Assembly: GCF_005503555.1 (NCBI RefSeq)
Contig: NZ_SCNG01000008.1
Location: 62,001-126,000 of the forward strand
Direction: 5' to 3'
Origin: Rudaea sp. 3F27F6
GTDB lineage: Bacteria; Pseudomonadota; Gammaproteobacteria; Xanthomonadales; Rhodanobacteraceae
DNA: 64,000 nucleotides
Part shown: in pieces, positions 1-10,083 of the stretch
Layout: every line of letters begins with the position of its first letter
Numbering within the stretch: position 1 is the first letter of the stretch
The notes under the pieces: model-generated
Told to the model about the DNA's origin: nothing
Seen by the model: only the letters and a program-made list of their open reading frames with translations
The model's database searches: none
Made by a program: the position numbers and the translations under genes

Positions 1-3000
1 GGATCCAGCGCTTCCCCGCCGAAGACGACATAGCGCAGGTGATCCAGTTCGCCCGCCTGCTGAGCCTCCTTGATGAGCAGATAGAAAGCCGAAGGCGTCT
101 GATTTAGCACCGTCACCCGTTGTTCTTTCAGCAGCCGATGGAAATCGGGCGCGGAACGGGAGATTGCATAGGGCACGACGACGAGACGCCCGCCGTACAA
201 CAGCGCGCCCCAGATTTCCCAGACGGAGAAATCGAATGCATAGGAATGGAACAGGGTCCAGCAATCGTTGTGATCGAAGCTGAAATGCTCGGCACTGCTG
301 TCGAACAGGCGTACGACGTGGCCGTGCTCGACCACGACGCCCTTGGGCTTGCCGGTGGAACCGGAGGTGTAGATCACGTACGCCGCATGCGCGCTCGTGA
401 CCGCGGTATCCTGGAGGTCCATCGCCGAACACCGGGCAATGCCTTCTGCGTGCCCGGACGCGTCCAAGTGCAGTACTTGCGCAGTGGTGGACGGCAACCG
501 GGACTGGAGATCCTGGTGCGTGATGATCCAGGTGACGCCGGAGTCATCGAGCATGTGCCGTGTGCGGGCAGCAGGATTGTACGTATCCATCGGCACATAC
601 GCGGCGCCGGCCTTGAGGACCGCGAGGATGCTGACGACCATGTCCACCGAGCGCTCGACGAAGAGACCGACGAAGTCGCCCGTCCGCACACCGGACGTCC
701 GCAAGTAGTTTGCCAGCCGGTTTGCGCGTTCGTTCAGTTCGCGATAACTCAGCCGAATGCCTTCGTGAATCAGCGCGACGTTGTCTGGCCAGCGCGCCAC
801 TTGCTGCTGGAAGAGCCGATGCAGGCAAACTACCGGCGCCGCCCCGGTCACCGCCCGCGCCGCTTGCGCGGCGAAGAAACGCTGGTCGCTTTCCGTCACC
901 ACGGACAGCTGGCCAAGCGGTTTTTCCGGGGCCGCGACCACCGCCTCGAGCAGGAGCACATAGTGCTGCGCCAGGCTGGCAACCGTTTCGGCGTCGAAGA
1001 TATCGGTGCTGTAACTCCACTCGACTTCATGGCCGTCGACGCCCGGCCCAACCTGCACCGACAACTCGAACTTCGCCAGCGATTGCTCGCGCGCGACTCC
1101 CGAGACCTGAACTCCAGGCAAGGACAGATCGGTCTGCATCTGGTTTTGCAGCGAGAACAGGATCTGGAACAGCGGCGAGTGATTGAAGTTGCGCTCCGGA
1201 CAGAAACGATCGACCAGCATCTCGAACGGCACATCCTGGTGTTCGAAAGCCTCCAGCACCGTGACCCGGGACGCCTCCAGGAATTCGGCGAACGACTGTT
1301 CCGTGTTTAACCGGCTGCGCAACACCAGGTTGTTGACGAAGAAACCGATCAGCGGAGCCAGCTCCTTGCGAGTGCGACCCGCGATGGGCGTGCCGACCAC
1401 GATGTCGTTCTCGCGACTCCAGCGTCCCAGCAGCACGGCGAACGCGGCGTGCAGCACCATGAAGAGAGTGGCGGCCTGTGTCTGGCCCAATTCATTCAGT
1501 TGTTGCACCAGCGCCGAATCGAGCGGCACCGTGAGCGCCTTGCCGACGAAGCTCGGCTGCAGCGCACGCGGCCGATCCAGGATCAGGCCATGCACGGGCG
1601 GAATGCCGGCGAGCTGCTTTTGCCAGTAGTTCAACTGTTCTTCGAGGTAGTCGCCTCGAATGTGCGAACGCTGCCAAGCGGCGAAGTCGGCGTACTGGAT
1701 TGCGAGTGGCGGAAGCGGACTCGATTGACCCTGGACGAACGCCGCGTACAACTGGACGAGCTCTTCCATGAGCACGCTCATGGACCAGCCGTCGGAAGCG
1801 ATGTGATGCATGTTGAACAGCAGCACATGAGTCTTGGCGTTCAGGGCGATGAGGCTGACGCGCACCATCAGGTCCTGGTCGAGGCGGAAAGGCGTGAGGG
1901 CATCCATCTCGGCAAGACGCAGAACTTCCGCCTCTCGTTCTTCTTCCGGCAGTCCAGACAGATCGAAGCGCGCCAGCGGCAGCATGTCGACCGGCAAGAT
2001 CCGTTGGCTCGCTTCCCCGGTCGCCGAGGTGGCGTAGATCGTGCGCAACACTTCATGTCGTCGCACGATCTCGCTGAAAGCCGCGTGCAAGGCGTCGACC
2101 TGCAGCTCGCCCTCCAATCTCAGCGCGATCGGCATGTTGTATTGCGCGCTGCTCTGCGTCAGCTGATCGATGAACCACAGTCGCTGCTGCGCAAAGGACA
2201 ACGCCAAAGGCTGGCCATCGCGAACCACGGTGCTCACGACGGGAAGCGCCGCCAATCTTTCTTTCGTCGCGATCAGACCGGCCTGTGCGGCCAGTCCGGA
2301 ATATTCGAACAACTCGCGTACCGACAAGTCGATGGAAAAACGTTCCTGGATCGCAAATGCCAGGCGCACGGCACTCAGGGAGCTGCCACCCAACGCGAAG
2401 AAATTGTCACGACGGCCGACGCACGGGACGCTCAATAGTCCGATCCAGAGTGTCGACAGTGCGGTTTCGATGTCGCCCTGCGGCGCTTCGTGGACGGGCG
2501 CCACGCGGCCGCTGGCCCCGAGTGCCGGCAACGCAGGGTCATGCGCGCCGTGAGCAGGATCCAGCGCGAGCCGCTGTGCGCGTGTGCCGACCGCCGACAC
2601 CGGCAAGCGCTGAATCGGGCACTCCGGCTCCGCGACCAGTGCGGCCAACAGCTGCGCAAACGCGTCCGCCATATGGGCGATGGTCTGCGCGCCGAACAGT
2701 TCCGTGCAGTACTCCCAACTGGCCCTGAGGCCATCCGGACCGTCCTGCAACGCCAGCGTCAGGTCGAACTTCGCGCTGTGTTGTTCCGCCTCGAGCACCT
2801 GCATGCTCAAACCAGGCAGTTCCAGTTTCGACTGATCCTGGTCGCTTTGCAGCGTGAACATGATCTGGAACAGCGGGCTGTGGCTGAAGCTGCGTTCCGG
2901 CTGCAGTTTTTCCACCAGCATTTCGAATGGAATGTGCTGGTGTTCGAAAGCCGCCAGCGCCATGAGCTTATTTCGTTGCAGCAGCGTGGCGAAAGAAGGA

Positions 3001-6000
3001 TCGCCGGACAGATCGCTGCGCAGCACCAGCGTATTGACGAAAAAGCCGATCGACGACGCGAACTCGGGTTGTGCCCGATTTGCGATGGCCGTTCCCATGA
3101 CGATGTCGGTCTCGCCGCTGTACCGCGCGAGCAGCGTCGCGAAGGCCGTCTGCAGGGTCATGAACAGCGTCGTGCCCTGAGCGACGCTCAATGCGTGCAG
3201 TCGCTCATTCAGAGATTTGTCGAACTGCTGATCGTGCATCGCCCCGGCAAAACGTTGCACGGCCGGCCGCGGCAAGTCGGTGGGTACCCGATGCACTTGC
3301 GGCAGAGCCGCCAACTGCCGCAGCCAGTAGTTCAACTGCCGGTCCAGCACTTTTCCTTGCAGCCAGCCCCGTTGCCACTGAGCAAAGTCTGCGTATTGCA
3401 CCGGCGGGGATGGCAGCGCCATCGGCTGTCCATCCTTGAATGCTCGATACAGCGTCACGAACTCGTTGATAAGTACATTCTGGGACCAGCCGTCGGAAGC
3501 GATGTGATGCATCGTGAGTAGCAACACGTGTTCTTCGGAGCCCAAAACGAGCACCGCAAGCCGGAGCATGGCGTCCTGCCGCAAATCGAACGGCTTGTTG
3601 GCTTCCGCTTCTGCCAGCTCGCGCACTCGCCGGGCTCGTGACGCGCTCGCGATGTCGCGCAGATCCGTGGTCGAGAACGGAATGGACCCCGGCTCACGGA
3701 TGCGCTGGCAGGGCTCGCCGGACTCCGAAATGGCGTAAACCGTTCGCAACACTTCATGTCGGGCGACAATCGCATCCAGCGCTTTCTTCAGCGCTTCGAC
3801 ATCCAACTGGCCCGTCAACTGCAATGCCAGCGGCATGTTGTATTGCGTGCCGCTCGGCACGAGCTGGTCGATGAGCCACAAACGCTGCTGTGCGAATGAC
3901 AACGCCAGCGGCCGGCCATCGCGCGCCGCTTTTTCAATCCGCGGTAGTTCGACTCGCCGATCTTTTGTGGCGATGAGTTCCGCCTGCGCGGCGAGCTCCG
4001 CGTGCTCGAACAACTCGCGGAATGTCAGCTCGATGCCGAAGTGTTCCCGGATCGCGAACTCCAGGCGCACGGCGCTCAGGGAGCTGCCGCCCAGCGCGAA
4101 GAAATGGTGGCGACGGCCGACAACAGGAACACTCAACACGTCTTGCCAGAGTGCCGCCAGCCGCATCTCGAACTCGCCCCTCGGAGCTTCGTATGCGGGG
4201 CCTTCCGCTTCAATTTCCTTCTCGACCTGCGCGTCGATCTTTCCGAGGTACTCGAGCTTGCCGCCGGGCAGCCAGCGTGCCCGATCGCCGGATCGGAGCA
4301 GCGACACCCCGGGATCATCCGAAAACGGATGCCGTACGAGACGCTGCGCCAGTTCCGGGGAGTTCGAACCGCGTTGCGTGAGCCCGGTGCCCGCGATGTA
4401 CAACTCTCCCGGAACGCCGATGGGCAGCAATTGCCGGTCTCGATCCAGCACGTAGAGTCGGGTATCCGCGATTGTCCTCGCCTCTGCCTCTGACCCTGAC
4501 AACTCGTGGATGAATGCGTCTTCTGGATGCTCTGCCGGAGCGCCAGCGAATTCTTCCAGCAACCGGTGCCGTGTCCGCGCGGAGACGAGTGGCAACGAAT
4601 GGATCGGCCTGTTCGGCTCCGCCACGATGCCGGCCAGCAACTCGACGAAGGCCTCGGCCAGGCTCGCGATGGTCGTCGCGTGAAACAGCTCGGTGCAGTA
4701 CTCCCAATTCATCCGCACGCCGTCATCGGTTTCGCGCAGCGCCAGCGTCAGATCGAACTTGGCCGTGTGCTGTTCCTGCTCCAGGGCCTGCATGCTCAAG
4801 CCGGGCAACGTCGGCGCGCCCTGCTCGCCCGTCTGCAGCGTGAACATGATCTGGAACAAAGGGCTCTGATGGAAACTGCGCTCGGGCTGCAGCTTGTCGA
4901 CCAGCATCTCGAACGGGATGTGTTGGTGTTCGTAGGCCTCTAGCGCCGTTTTCCTGGTCCGCTGCAGGAGATCGCTGAACGACGGGTTGCCCGACAGATC
5001 GCTGCGCAACACCAACGTGTTCACGAAGAATCCGATGAGGGGCGATAACTCCGCCTGCGTGCGGTTTGCGATGGGCGTGCCCATCACGATGTCGGTCTCA
5101 CCACTGCAGCGCGCCAGAAGTGCGGCGAATGCCGCCTGCAGCGTCATGAACAGCGTCGTGCCTCTTTCCAGGCTCAGTTTCCGCAGACGCTGGCCCAGGG
5201 TCTGGTCCAGGCGCTGCGAATGCAGCGCGCCCGCGAAGCGTTGCACCGCCGAGCGGGGGAAATCAAGGTGCAGGCCGTGCACGGCTGGCAGACCATTCAG
5301 TTGAGTCAGCCAGTAGTCCAGTTGCTGCGTCAGCACTTCACCTTGCAGCCACCGGCGTTGCCAGTGGGCGAAGTCCGCATACTGGATCGGCAAAGCCGGC
5401 AGAGGTTGATCGGCACATCTCGAAAACGCGTCGTACAGCGTGGCGAATTCCGTCGTCAACACGCCTGTCGACCAGCCATCCGAGGCGACGTGGTGCATGT
5501 TGAACAGCAGCACGTGTTCCTGCTCGGACAATGCCAGCAGGCTCGCTCTCAACATCAGGTCGTTGCCGAGATCGAATGGCCGCGTGGCATCGGCTGCCGC
5601 CAGCGCGTGCACGCGTTCTTCTCGCGCAGCCACGTCGAGGTGCATTAGATCGATCACCGTCACCGGTATCGAAGAGGCAGCCTGCACGACGACGAAGACC
5701 TCGCCATCGTCACGAGTGCGAAAGACGCTGCGCAAGACTTCATGCCGCGCGACGATCGTATCCAGCGCACGCTGCAATGCTTCCCGATTCAGGAGACCGC
5801 GCAGCCGGAAGGCGAACGGCATGTTGTACTGACTACTGCCCGCCAGCCTGTCTATGAGCCACAGGCGCTGCTGCGCGAACGACAAGGGCAGCACCGACTC
5901 CCGCGACACGCGCGGAATCCGCACGATCGAGCCCCTGGTTGCCGAGTCGATCAAGCCCGCCAGTGCTCGAATCGTCGGATGAGAAAAGACGTCGGCAATC

Positions 6001-9000
6001 TTCAGACTCACCGCGAACTCTTGATTGACTGTGCCGATCAGGCGCGTGACCAGGAGGGAATTTCCGCCCAGTTCGAAGAACGATGCCGTTACGGCGTCAC
6101 ACGGGACCTCGAGTAAATCGCTCCACAGTGCGGCCAGGCGACGCTCGGTCGCGCTCTCTGGCGGCACCTTCACCTGCACCGAGCCAACCCCGGGTTCCGG
6201 CAAGCGGCGCCTGTCCACTTTTCCGTTGGCGGACAGCGGCAGCTCCTCCAGCAGGACGATGCTGGAAGGCACCATGTAGTCAGGCAGCTCTTGACGGAGC
6301 GCGTCTCGCAACTGCGCCGCCAACTGCTCGTGATCGGATTCCGCGGTGGGCACGACATACGCCGCGAGGCGCTTTCCACCATCGCTGTCTTCATGTGCAA
6401 CCAGGACGGCCTGAGCTACCCGGGAATCGCTGCGCAGGTGGTGCTCGATTTCCTGCAGTTCGACGCGGAATCCACGGATCTTCACCTGGTCGTCGCACCG
6501 CCCCAGGAACTCGAGCGTGCCCTCGGGCAACCAGCGCACCAGGTCGCCGCTCCGGTAGAGACGGTCGGCATGCCCGTCGCCGAACGGGTTGCTGATGAAT
6601 TTTTCGGCAGTGAGATCGGACCGATTCAGGTAGCCCTTCGCCAGCCTCTGCCCGCCGATGTGCAGCTCGCCGCTGACACCCACGGGCACCAGCTCCCGCG
6701 CCGGGTTGAGCACGTACAACACGGTGTTGTCCATCGGACTGCCGATGGGAATGGTTCTCCCCGGACGGTCGAGTTGCGCCGTGACGTCGAATATCGCGCA
6801 ACCGACGGTCGCCTCGGTGGGTCCGTAGTGATTGAAGATCTGGCTGCGCGGAAAGCGCGATTGCAGTTCACGCGCGAGTTCCGGCGGGAAGCTGGCGCCG
6901 CCGATGACGAATACGTGAGCCGAGGCCATGCTGGTGGTGGGCGGTAGCAAATTCAGCAACGCCTGCGCATGCAGCGGCGTCATGCGCAGCAGGTAGCTCT
7001 CCTGCGCGGAAGCCAGGCGCGTCGCCAACGCATCCAGTTCTCCTTGCGGCGGCATAAACTCGACACAACCTCCCGCGAGCAGAGGCAGAAACAGACTGGG
7101 CACGGTGATGTCGAACGCGTGCGAAGTCACCACCAGCGAACCGGCGAGTCCACGTGTGTAGTAACAACCGAGGGCGTAACCGCAGTACTCAGCCAGGCTG
7201 GAGTGCGCGATCTCGACACCCTTGGGCACGCCCGTCGAGCCCGAGGTGTAGATGATGTAGGCGCTGTCGTCAGGACTAACTTCCGTGCCGTGCGCACCGG
7301 GATTGCAGTCCGGATATTCCGCGAACCATGTCTCGGCCAGAACATCGTCCAGCTCGAGCACGTCGATTCCGGACACGGGTACCTTGGCACGTAGCGCGGA
7401 CTGCGCCACCACGAGCTCGATGCCCGCGTCTTCAATCATGACCGCCAGCCGTTTCGGGGTGCTGTTCGGATCGAACGGAACATAGGCGGCGCGGCATTTC
7501 CAAATTGCCAGCAGCGCCACCATCAGCTCTGGCGAGCGTGTGGCGTGCACTCCGACCACGACGCCCGGCTCGACGCCCGCCTCGACGAGGCAATGCGCCA
7601 GGCGGTTGGCTTTTCGATTGAGCTCGGCATGACTCAGCACCGCGTCTCCGCACCGTACGGCGGCAGCGTTCGGCGTCCGTGTTGCCTGGTCTTCGAAGCG
7701 CCTCGGCACGATGCAGTCGTGCGAATCGCCTGCGATTTTTCCATTCCACTCGACCGCGAGCTGGTCTCGCTCCGCGCTGCCGAGCATTGGAAGATTCAGG
7801 ATCGGCGTGTCCGGTGCCGCGACCATGCTTCGCAACAGCGTGCCCAGATGCCTGGACATGCGTTCGATCGTGGCGGGCGTGAACAGCGCGGAACAATAGG
7901 TCCAGGTTGCCTGTAATCCGTCCGGAAACTCTTCCATGCCCAGGTGAATGTCGTACTTGGCCGCGACATACCCGGTGTCGACCTGGGAGAGGGTCAACTT
8001 AGGCAAGCGCAGTTCGCTCTGCTCGTTGTTCTGGAGCACGAACATGATCTGGTACAACGCTCCATGTCGGGCGCTGCGCTCGGGACGCAGCCGATCGACC
8101 AGTAGTTCGAAGGGAATGTGCTGGTGATCGTACGCCTGAAGCGCCATTTGCTTGTTCTTCTGCAACAGCGCGCTGAAGCACGGGTTGCCGGACAAGTCGC
8201 TGCGCAGAATCAGCGTGTTCACGAAGAAGCCGATCAACGGTGACAGCTCGGCCTGGGTGCGATTGGCGATGGGCATTCCCATCACGATGTCGGTTTCGTT
8301 GCTGTAGCGGGACAGCAGCACCGCGAACGCCGTCTGCAATGTCATGAACAGCGTCGTGCCTTGCGCCAGGCTCAGTGCCTTGAGCTGATCGCTCAAGGTC
8401 CGGTCGAGGACATGCACGTGGCTGCTTCCTTCGAAGCTCTGCGCGGCCGGTCGTGGGAAATCCAGCGGCAGACTGTGCGCCTGGGGTAAGTCCGCGAGTT
8501 GGTGCTCCCAGAAATCGAGGTGCTGCTCGAGTACGTCGCCCTGCAGCCAGTTTCGTTGCCACCAGGCGAAATCGCCGTACTGCACTGGCAGCGGCTGCAA
8601 CGGATCCGTCACGCCGTTCGAATACGCGTCGTACGAGGTCACGAATTCTTGCGTCAGCACGCCCATCGACCAGCCGTCCGAAGCGATGTGATGCATCGTG
8701 AACAACAGGACGTGCTCGTGCCCGGCCAGTACCACCAGGCTCGCGCGCAGCATCAGGTCGCGTCGCAAATCGAACGGCTTCTTCGCCTCGGCAAGCGCCA
8801 ATGAGCGCACGTGCTCCTCACGCTCCGCGGCGTCCAGGTGCGAAAGATCGACGACGGCGATGGTCACCGGCATCGCATCCATCGTTCGAACGCCCGCCTC
8901 GCCATCGTCCAGCGTGTAGTACACGCTGCGCAGGATTTCGTGACGCGCGACGATTTGATCCAGCGCCCGTTGCAACGCATCCCGATTAAGCTGTCCCGTC

Positions 9001-9323
9001 AGGCGCAAGGCATACGGCATGTTGTACTGGGTACTCACGCCGCCATCCAGCTGATCGATGAACCACAGTCGCTGCTGCGCGAATGACAGCACCGGCGCGA
9101 CATCGGCGGGGCGAGCGCGCAGCTGCGAAACCTTCGCTTTCTTTCGCGCCTCGACGAAGTCGATGATGTCTTGTTTGTTGGACTTGATGAGCGACTTGAC
9201 GTCTTCGCTCAGCGCTTGCCAGTTGCCTTCGATGAGCAATTTGTCTTGCGACACGCCGAGCTTGACCCCTTGCCTGATGAGGGATCGCAGCAGATCTTTT
9301 ATTTCCGCCGTGCTTTGCACCAT
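1..9323 (-). CDS. NRPS3: docking-C-A-T-C-dA-T-C-T-C-A, 3' end outside window
   Basis: Multimodular nonribosomal peptide synthetase of which 3,107 residues are visible. The ATG at 9323 has a good ribosome site (AAGGAAGAG). Residues 1-60 look like a TubC-type docking domain. Then follow C (about 75-510, HHIASDGWS), A (518-1043, YTSGSTGVPKG and NHYGPTE), T (Ser near 1088), C (1136-1594), a short A remnant (about 1608-1702), T (near 1744), C (1803-2245), a bare linker with no A domain, T (near 2312), C (2370-2818) and an A domain cut by the window edge. By-eye specificity codes: first A about DIPRVGHVGK, similar to Asp-type codes; last A begins D-F-W-N-V-G, Thr-like. The two A-less modules cannot load themselves in cis. 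No thioesterase is seen because the 3' end is missing. Order and strand place it last of the three visible synthetases. Confidence 0.95.
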   Translation of the reverse strand, partial: MVQSTAEIKDLLRSLIRQGVKLGVSQDKLLIEGNWQALSEDVKSLIKSNKQDIIDFVEARKKAKVSQLRARPADVAPVLSFAQQRLWFIDQLDGGVSTQYNMPYALRLTGQLNRDALQRALDQIVARHEILRSVYYTLDDGEAGVRTMDAMPVTIAVVDLSHLDAAEREEHVRSLALAEAKKPFDLRRDLMLRASLVVLAGHEHVLLFTMHHIASDGWSMGVLTQEFVTSYDAYSNGVTDPLQPLPVQYGDFAWWQRNWLQGDVLEQHLDFWEHQLADLPQAHSLPLDFPRPAAQSFEGSSHVHVLDRTLSDQLKALSLAQGTTLFMTLQTAFAVLLSRYSNETDIVMGMPIANRTQAELSPLIGFFVNTLILRSDLSGNPCFSALLQKNKQMALQAYDHQHIPFELLVDRLRPERSARHGALYQIMFVLQNNEQSELRLPKLTLSQVDTGYVAAKYDIHLGMEEFPDGLQATWTYCSALFTPATIERMSRHLGTLLRSMVAAPDTPILNLPMLGSAERDQLAVEWNGKIAGDSHDCIVPRRFEDQATRTPNAAAVRCGDAVLSHAELNRKANRLAHCLVEAGVEPGVVVGVHATRSPELMVALLAIWKCRAAYVPFDPNSTPKRLAVMIEDAGIELVVAQSALRAKVPVSGIDVLELDDVLAETWFAEYPDCNPGAHGTEVSPDDSAYIIYTSGSTGVPKGVEIAHSSLAEYCGYALGCYYTRGLAGSLVVTSHAFDITVPSLFLPLLAGGCVEFMPPQGELDALATRLASAQESYLLRMTPLHAQALLNLLPPTTSMASAHVFVIGGASFPPELARELQSRFPRSQIFNHYGPTEATVGCAIFDVTAQLDRPGRTIPIGSPMDNTVLYVLNPARELVPVGVSGELHIGGQRLAKGYLNRSDLTAEKFISNPFGDGHADRLYRSGDLVRWLPEGTLEFLGRCDDQVKIRGFRVELQEIEHHLRSDSRVAQAVLVAHEDSDGGKRLAAYVVPTAESDHEQLAAQLRDALRQELPDYMVPSSIVLLEELPLSANGKVDRRRLPEPGVGSVQVKVPPESATERRLAALWSDLLEVPCDAVTASFFELGGNSLLVTRLIGTVNQEFAVSLKIADVFSHPTIRALAGLIDSATRGSIVRIPRVSRESVLPLSFAQQRLWLIDRLAGSSQYNMPFAFRLRGLLNREALQRALDTIVARHEVLRSVFRTRDDGEVFVVVQAASSIPVTVIDLMHLDVAAREERVHALAAADATRPFDLGNDLMLRASLLALSEQEHVLLFNMHHVASDGWSTGVLTTEFATLYDAFSRCADQPLPALPIQYADFAHWQRRWLQGEVLTQQLDYWLTQLNGLPAVHGLHLDFPRSAVQRFAGALHSQRLDQTLGQRLRKLSLERGTTLFMTLQAAFAALLARCSGETDIVMGTPIANRTQAELSPLIGFFVNTLVLRSDLSGNPSFSDLLQRTRKTALEAYEHQHIPFEMLVDKLQPERSFHQSPLFQIMFTLQTGEQGAPTLPGLSMQALEQEQHTAKFDLTLALRETDDGVRMNWEYCTELFHATTIASLAEAFVELLAGIVAEPNRPIHSLPLVSARTRHRLLEEFAGAPAEHPEDAFIHELSGSEAEARTIADTRLYVLDRDRQLLPIGVPGELYIAGTGLTQRGSNSPELAQRLVRHPFSDDPGVSLLRSGDRARWLPGGKLEYLGKIDAQVEKEIEAEGPAYEAPRGEFEMRLAALWQDVLSVPVVGRRHHFFALGGSSLSAVRLEFAIREHFGIELTFRELFEHAELAAQAELIATKDRRVELPRIEKAARDGRPLALSFAQQRLWLIDQLVPSGTQYNMPLALQLTGQLDVEALKKALDAIVARHEVLRTVYAISESGEPCQRIREPGSIPFSTTDLRDIASASRARRVRELAEAEANKPFDLRQDAMLRLAVLVLGSEEHVLLLTMHHIASDGWSQNVLINEFVTLYRAFKDGQPMALPSPPVQYADFAQWQRGWLQGKVLDRQLNYWLRQLAALPQVHRVPTDLPRPAVQRFAGAMHDQQFDKSLNERLHALSVAQGTTLFMTLQTAFATLLARYSGETDIVMGTAIANRAQPEFASSIGFFVNTLVLRSDLSGDPSFATLLQRNKLMALAAFEHQHIPFEMLVEKLQPERSFSHSPLFQIMFTLQSDQDQSKLELPGLSMQVLEAEQHSAKFDLTLALQDGPDGLRASWEYCTELFGAQTIAHMADAFAQLLAALVAEPECPIQRLPVSAVGTRAQRLALDPAHGAHDPALPALGASGRVAPVHEAPQGDIETALSTLWIGLLSVPCVGRRDNFFALGGSSLSAVRLAFAIQERFSIDLSVRELFEYSGLAAQAGLIATKERLAALPVVSTVVRDGQPLALSFAQQRLWFIDQLTQSSAQYNMPIALRLEGELQVDALHAAFSEIVRRHEVLRTIYATSATGEASQRILPVDMLPLARFDLSGLPEEEREAEVLRLAEMDALTPFRLDQDLMVRVSLIALNAKTHVLLFNMHHIASDGWSMSVLMEELVQLYAAFVQGQSSPLPPLAIQYADFAAWQRSHIRGDYLEEQLNYWQKQLAGIPPVHGLILDRPRALQPSFVGKALTVPLDSALVQQLNELGQTQAATLFMVLHAAFAVLLGRWSRENDIVVGTPIAGRTRKELAPLIGFFVNNLVLRSRLNTEQSFAEFLEASRVTVLEAFEHQDVPFEMLVDRFCPERNFNHSPLFQILFSLQNQMQTDLSLPGVQVSGVAREQSLAKFELSVQVGPGVDGHEVEWSYSTDIFDAETVASLAQHYVLLLEAVVAAPEKPLGQLSVVTESDQRFFAAQAARAVTGAAPVVCLHRLFQQQVARWPDNVALIHEGIRLSYRELNERANRLANYLRTSGVRTGDFVGLFVERSVDMVVSILAVLKAGAAYVPMDTYNPAARTRHMLDDSGVTWIITHQDLQSRLPSTTAQVLHLDASGHAEGIARCSAMDLQDTAVTSAHAAYVIYTSGSTGKPKGVVVEHGHVVRLFDSSAEHFSFDHNDCWTLFHSYAFDFSVWEIWGALLYGGRLVVVPYAISRSAPDFHRLLKEQRVTVLNQTPSAFYLLIKEAQQAGELDHLRYVVFGGEALD
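2470..2590 (-). other. A-domain-free C-to-T linker in NRPS3 module 3
   Basis: Between the end of the third C domain and the third T domain there are only about 40-45 residues, rich in Ala, Pro and Gly, where about 500 residues of adenylation domain are expected. No A-domain core motif (TSGSTG, YGPTE, YRTGDL, NGKxDR) is present. The T domain that follows keeps its phosphopantetheine Ser (FFALGGSSL) and a further C domain follows, so the module appears usable if it is charged in trans. Confidence 0.85.
4220..4500 (-). other. Remnant of a deleted adenylation domain, NRPS3 module 2
   Basis: About 95 residues between the second C and second T domains resemble only the stretch of an A domain from the YVLD...GVPGELYIAG region to the RSGDRARWLPGGKLEYLG region. 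The N-terminal subdomain, the ATP-binding TSGSTG loop, the YGPTE motif and the catalytic NGKxDR lysine are all absent. It reads as the scar of an internal deletion that kept the frame. The module is C-dA-T and must be loaded in trans or be skipped. Confidence 0.85.
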
Positions 9324-9407
9324 GTCTCTTCCTTTTCAGGCAGCTGGGGCTGCCTCCGGCAATCGTTCTTGTGCGCTCTTCGTTCCGGCGCTATTGGCCG
9401 TCTCGTC

Positions 9408-10028
9408 TCACAGCCTCTGCAGGACCCAGAACAATGGCTGAAAGGCGGAGTACTGCCACCGCGATATCCGATGACTGGCGAAAACCGGCGCCAATTCGGC
9501 GTTGCAGGCCGCGCTCAGGTGCTGCCTGAGATGCATCCACTTCCGACCCAGCTTGGTCAGCACGAATTTTCCGAGAAACCCGAGGTCCAGACACTGATCC
9601 AATGTATTCGCGTATTCGATGTGCAAGAGGGCAACCCACTCGTGCTGTGCAATAGGCGTGCGTCTGGCAGCTTCACGGAACCGGATGCTCTGGGGGGCTC
9701 CGCTTTCGAACATGCTGATGCGGCGAATGGAACAAAACAGATAAACCAATCGCTCGGCCTCTTCGCCAATCAAGGCACGAACCTCGTGCCGGTCATCCAT
9801 GGTCAACGCATTGCGCTTGAAGCCGTCGGTGCCATACATGCTGTGGAACAGCCCGGCATAACATACCGGCTCGGGCAATCCCCAACGGCGCAGCAAACGG
9901 TAGGTTCCTTCCAAATGTGCGAGAAAGTGCCGCCCGGAGTGGAGCAGTTTGTCGGCGCCCAACCCCATCAGATACCGCCGGCAAGACTCGAATTTTTCAT
10001 CGGTCGAGTGATGTGCTGTCTCGCTCAT
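9408..10028 (-). CDS. HD-like conserved protein (DUF6817-type)
   Basis: A 206-residue soluble protein whose ATG at 10028 follows GGAGAGATCGC. The N-terminal half has His/Asp-rich motifs (SGRHFLAHLEGT, AGLFHSMYGTDGF, DDRHEVRALIGEEAERL) that resemble HD-fold proteins of the DUF6817 type. The family name is from memory and no reaction is assigned. It lies between the antiporter and NRPS3 on the same strand, with an 84-base gap to NRPS3, so it is probably co-transcribed with the cluster. No signal peptide or membrane segment is seen. It could be tailoring, regulatory or housekeeping; the sequence does not decide. Confidence 0.7.
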   Translation of the reverse strand: MSETAHHSTDEKFESCRRYLMGLGADKLLHSGRHFLAHLEGTYRLLRRWGLPEPVCYAGLFHSMYGTDGFKRNALTMDDRHEVRALIGEEAERLVYLFCSIRRISMFESGAPQSIRFREAARRTPIAQHEWVALLHIEYANTLDQCLDLGFLGKFVLTKLGRKWMHLRQHLSAACNAELAPVFASHRISRWQYSAFQPLFWVLQRL

Positions 10029-10083
10029 GCGATCTCTCCAATTTTCGCGAATTCCATGTGCATGCTGACTGCCGGAAGGCCAA

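Noticed and set aside
1-6. Window begins with GGATCC (BamHI site), which could hint at a clone end
   Set aside because: Such sites are common by chance and the NRPS frame reads cleanly to the edge; no vector sequence is present.
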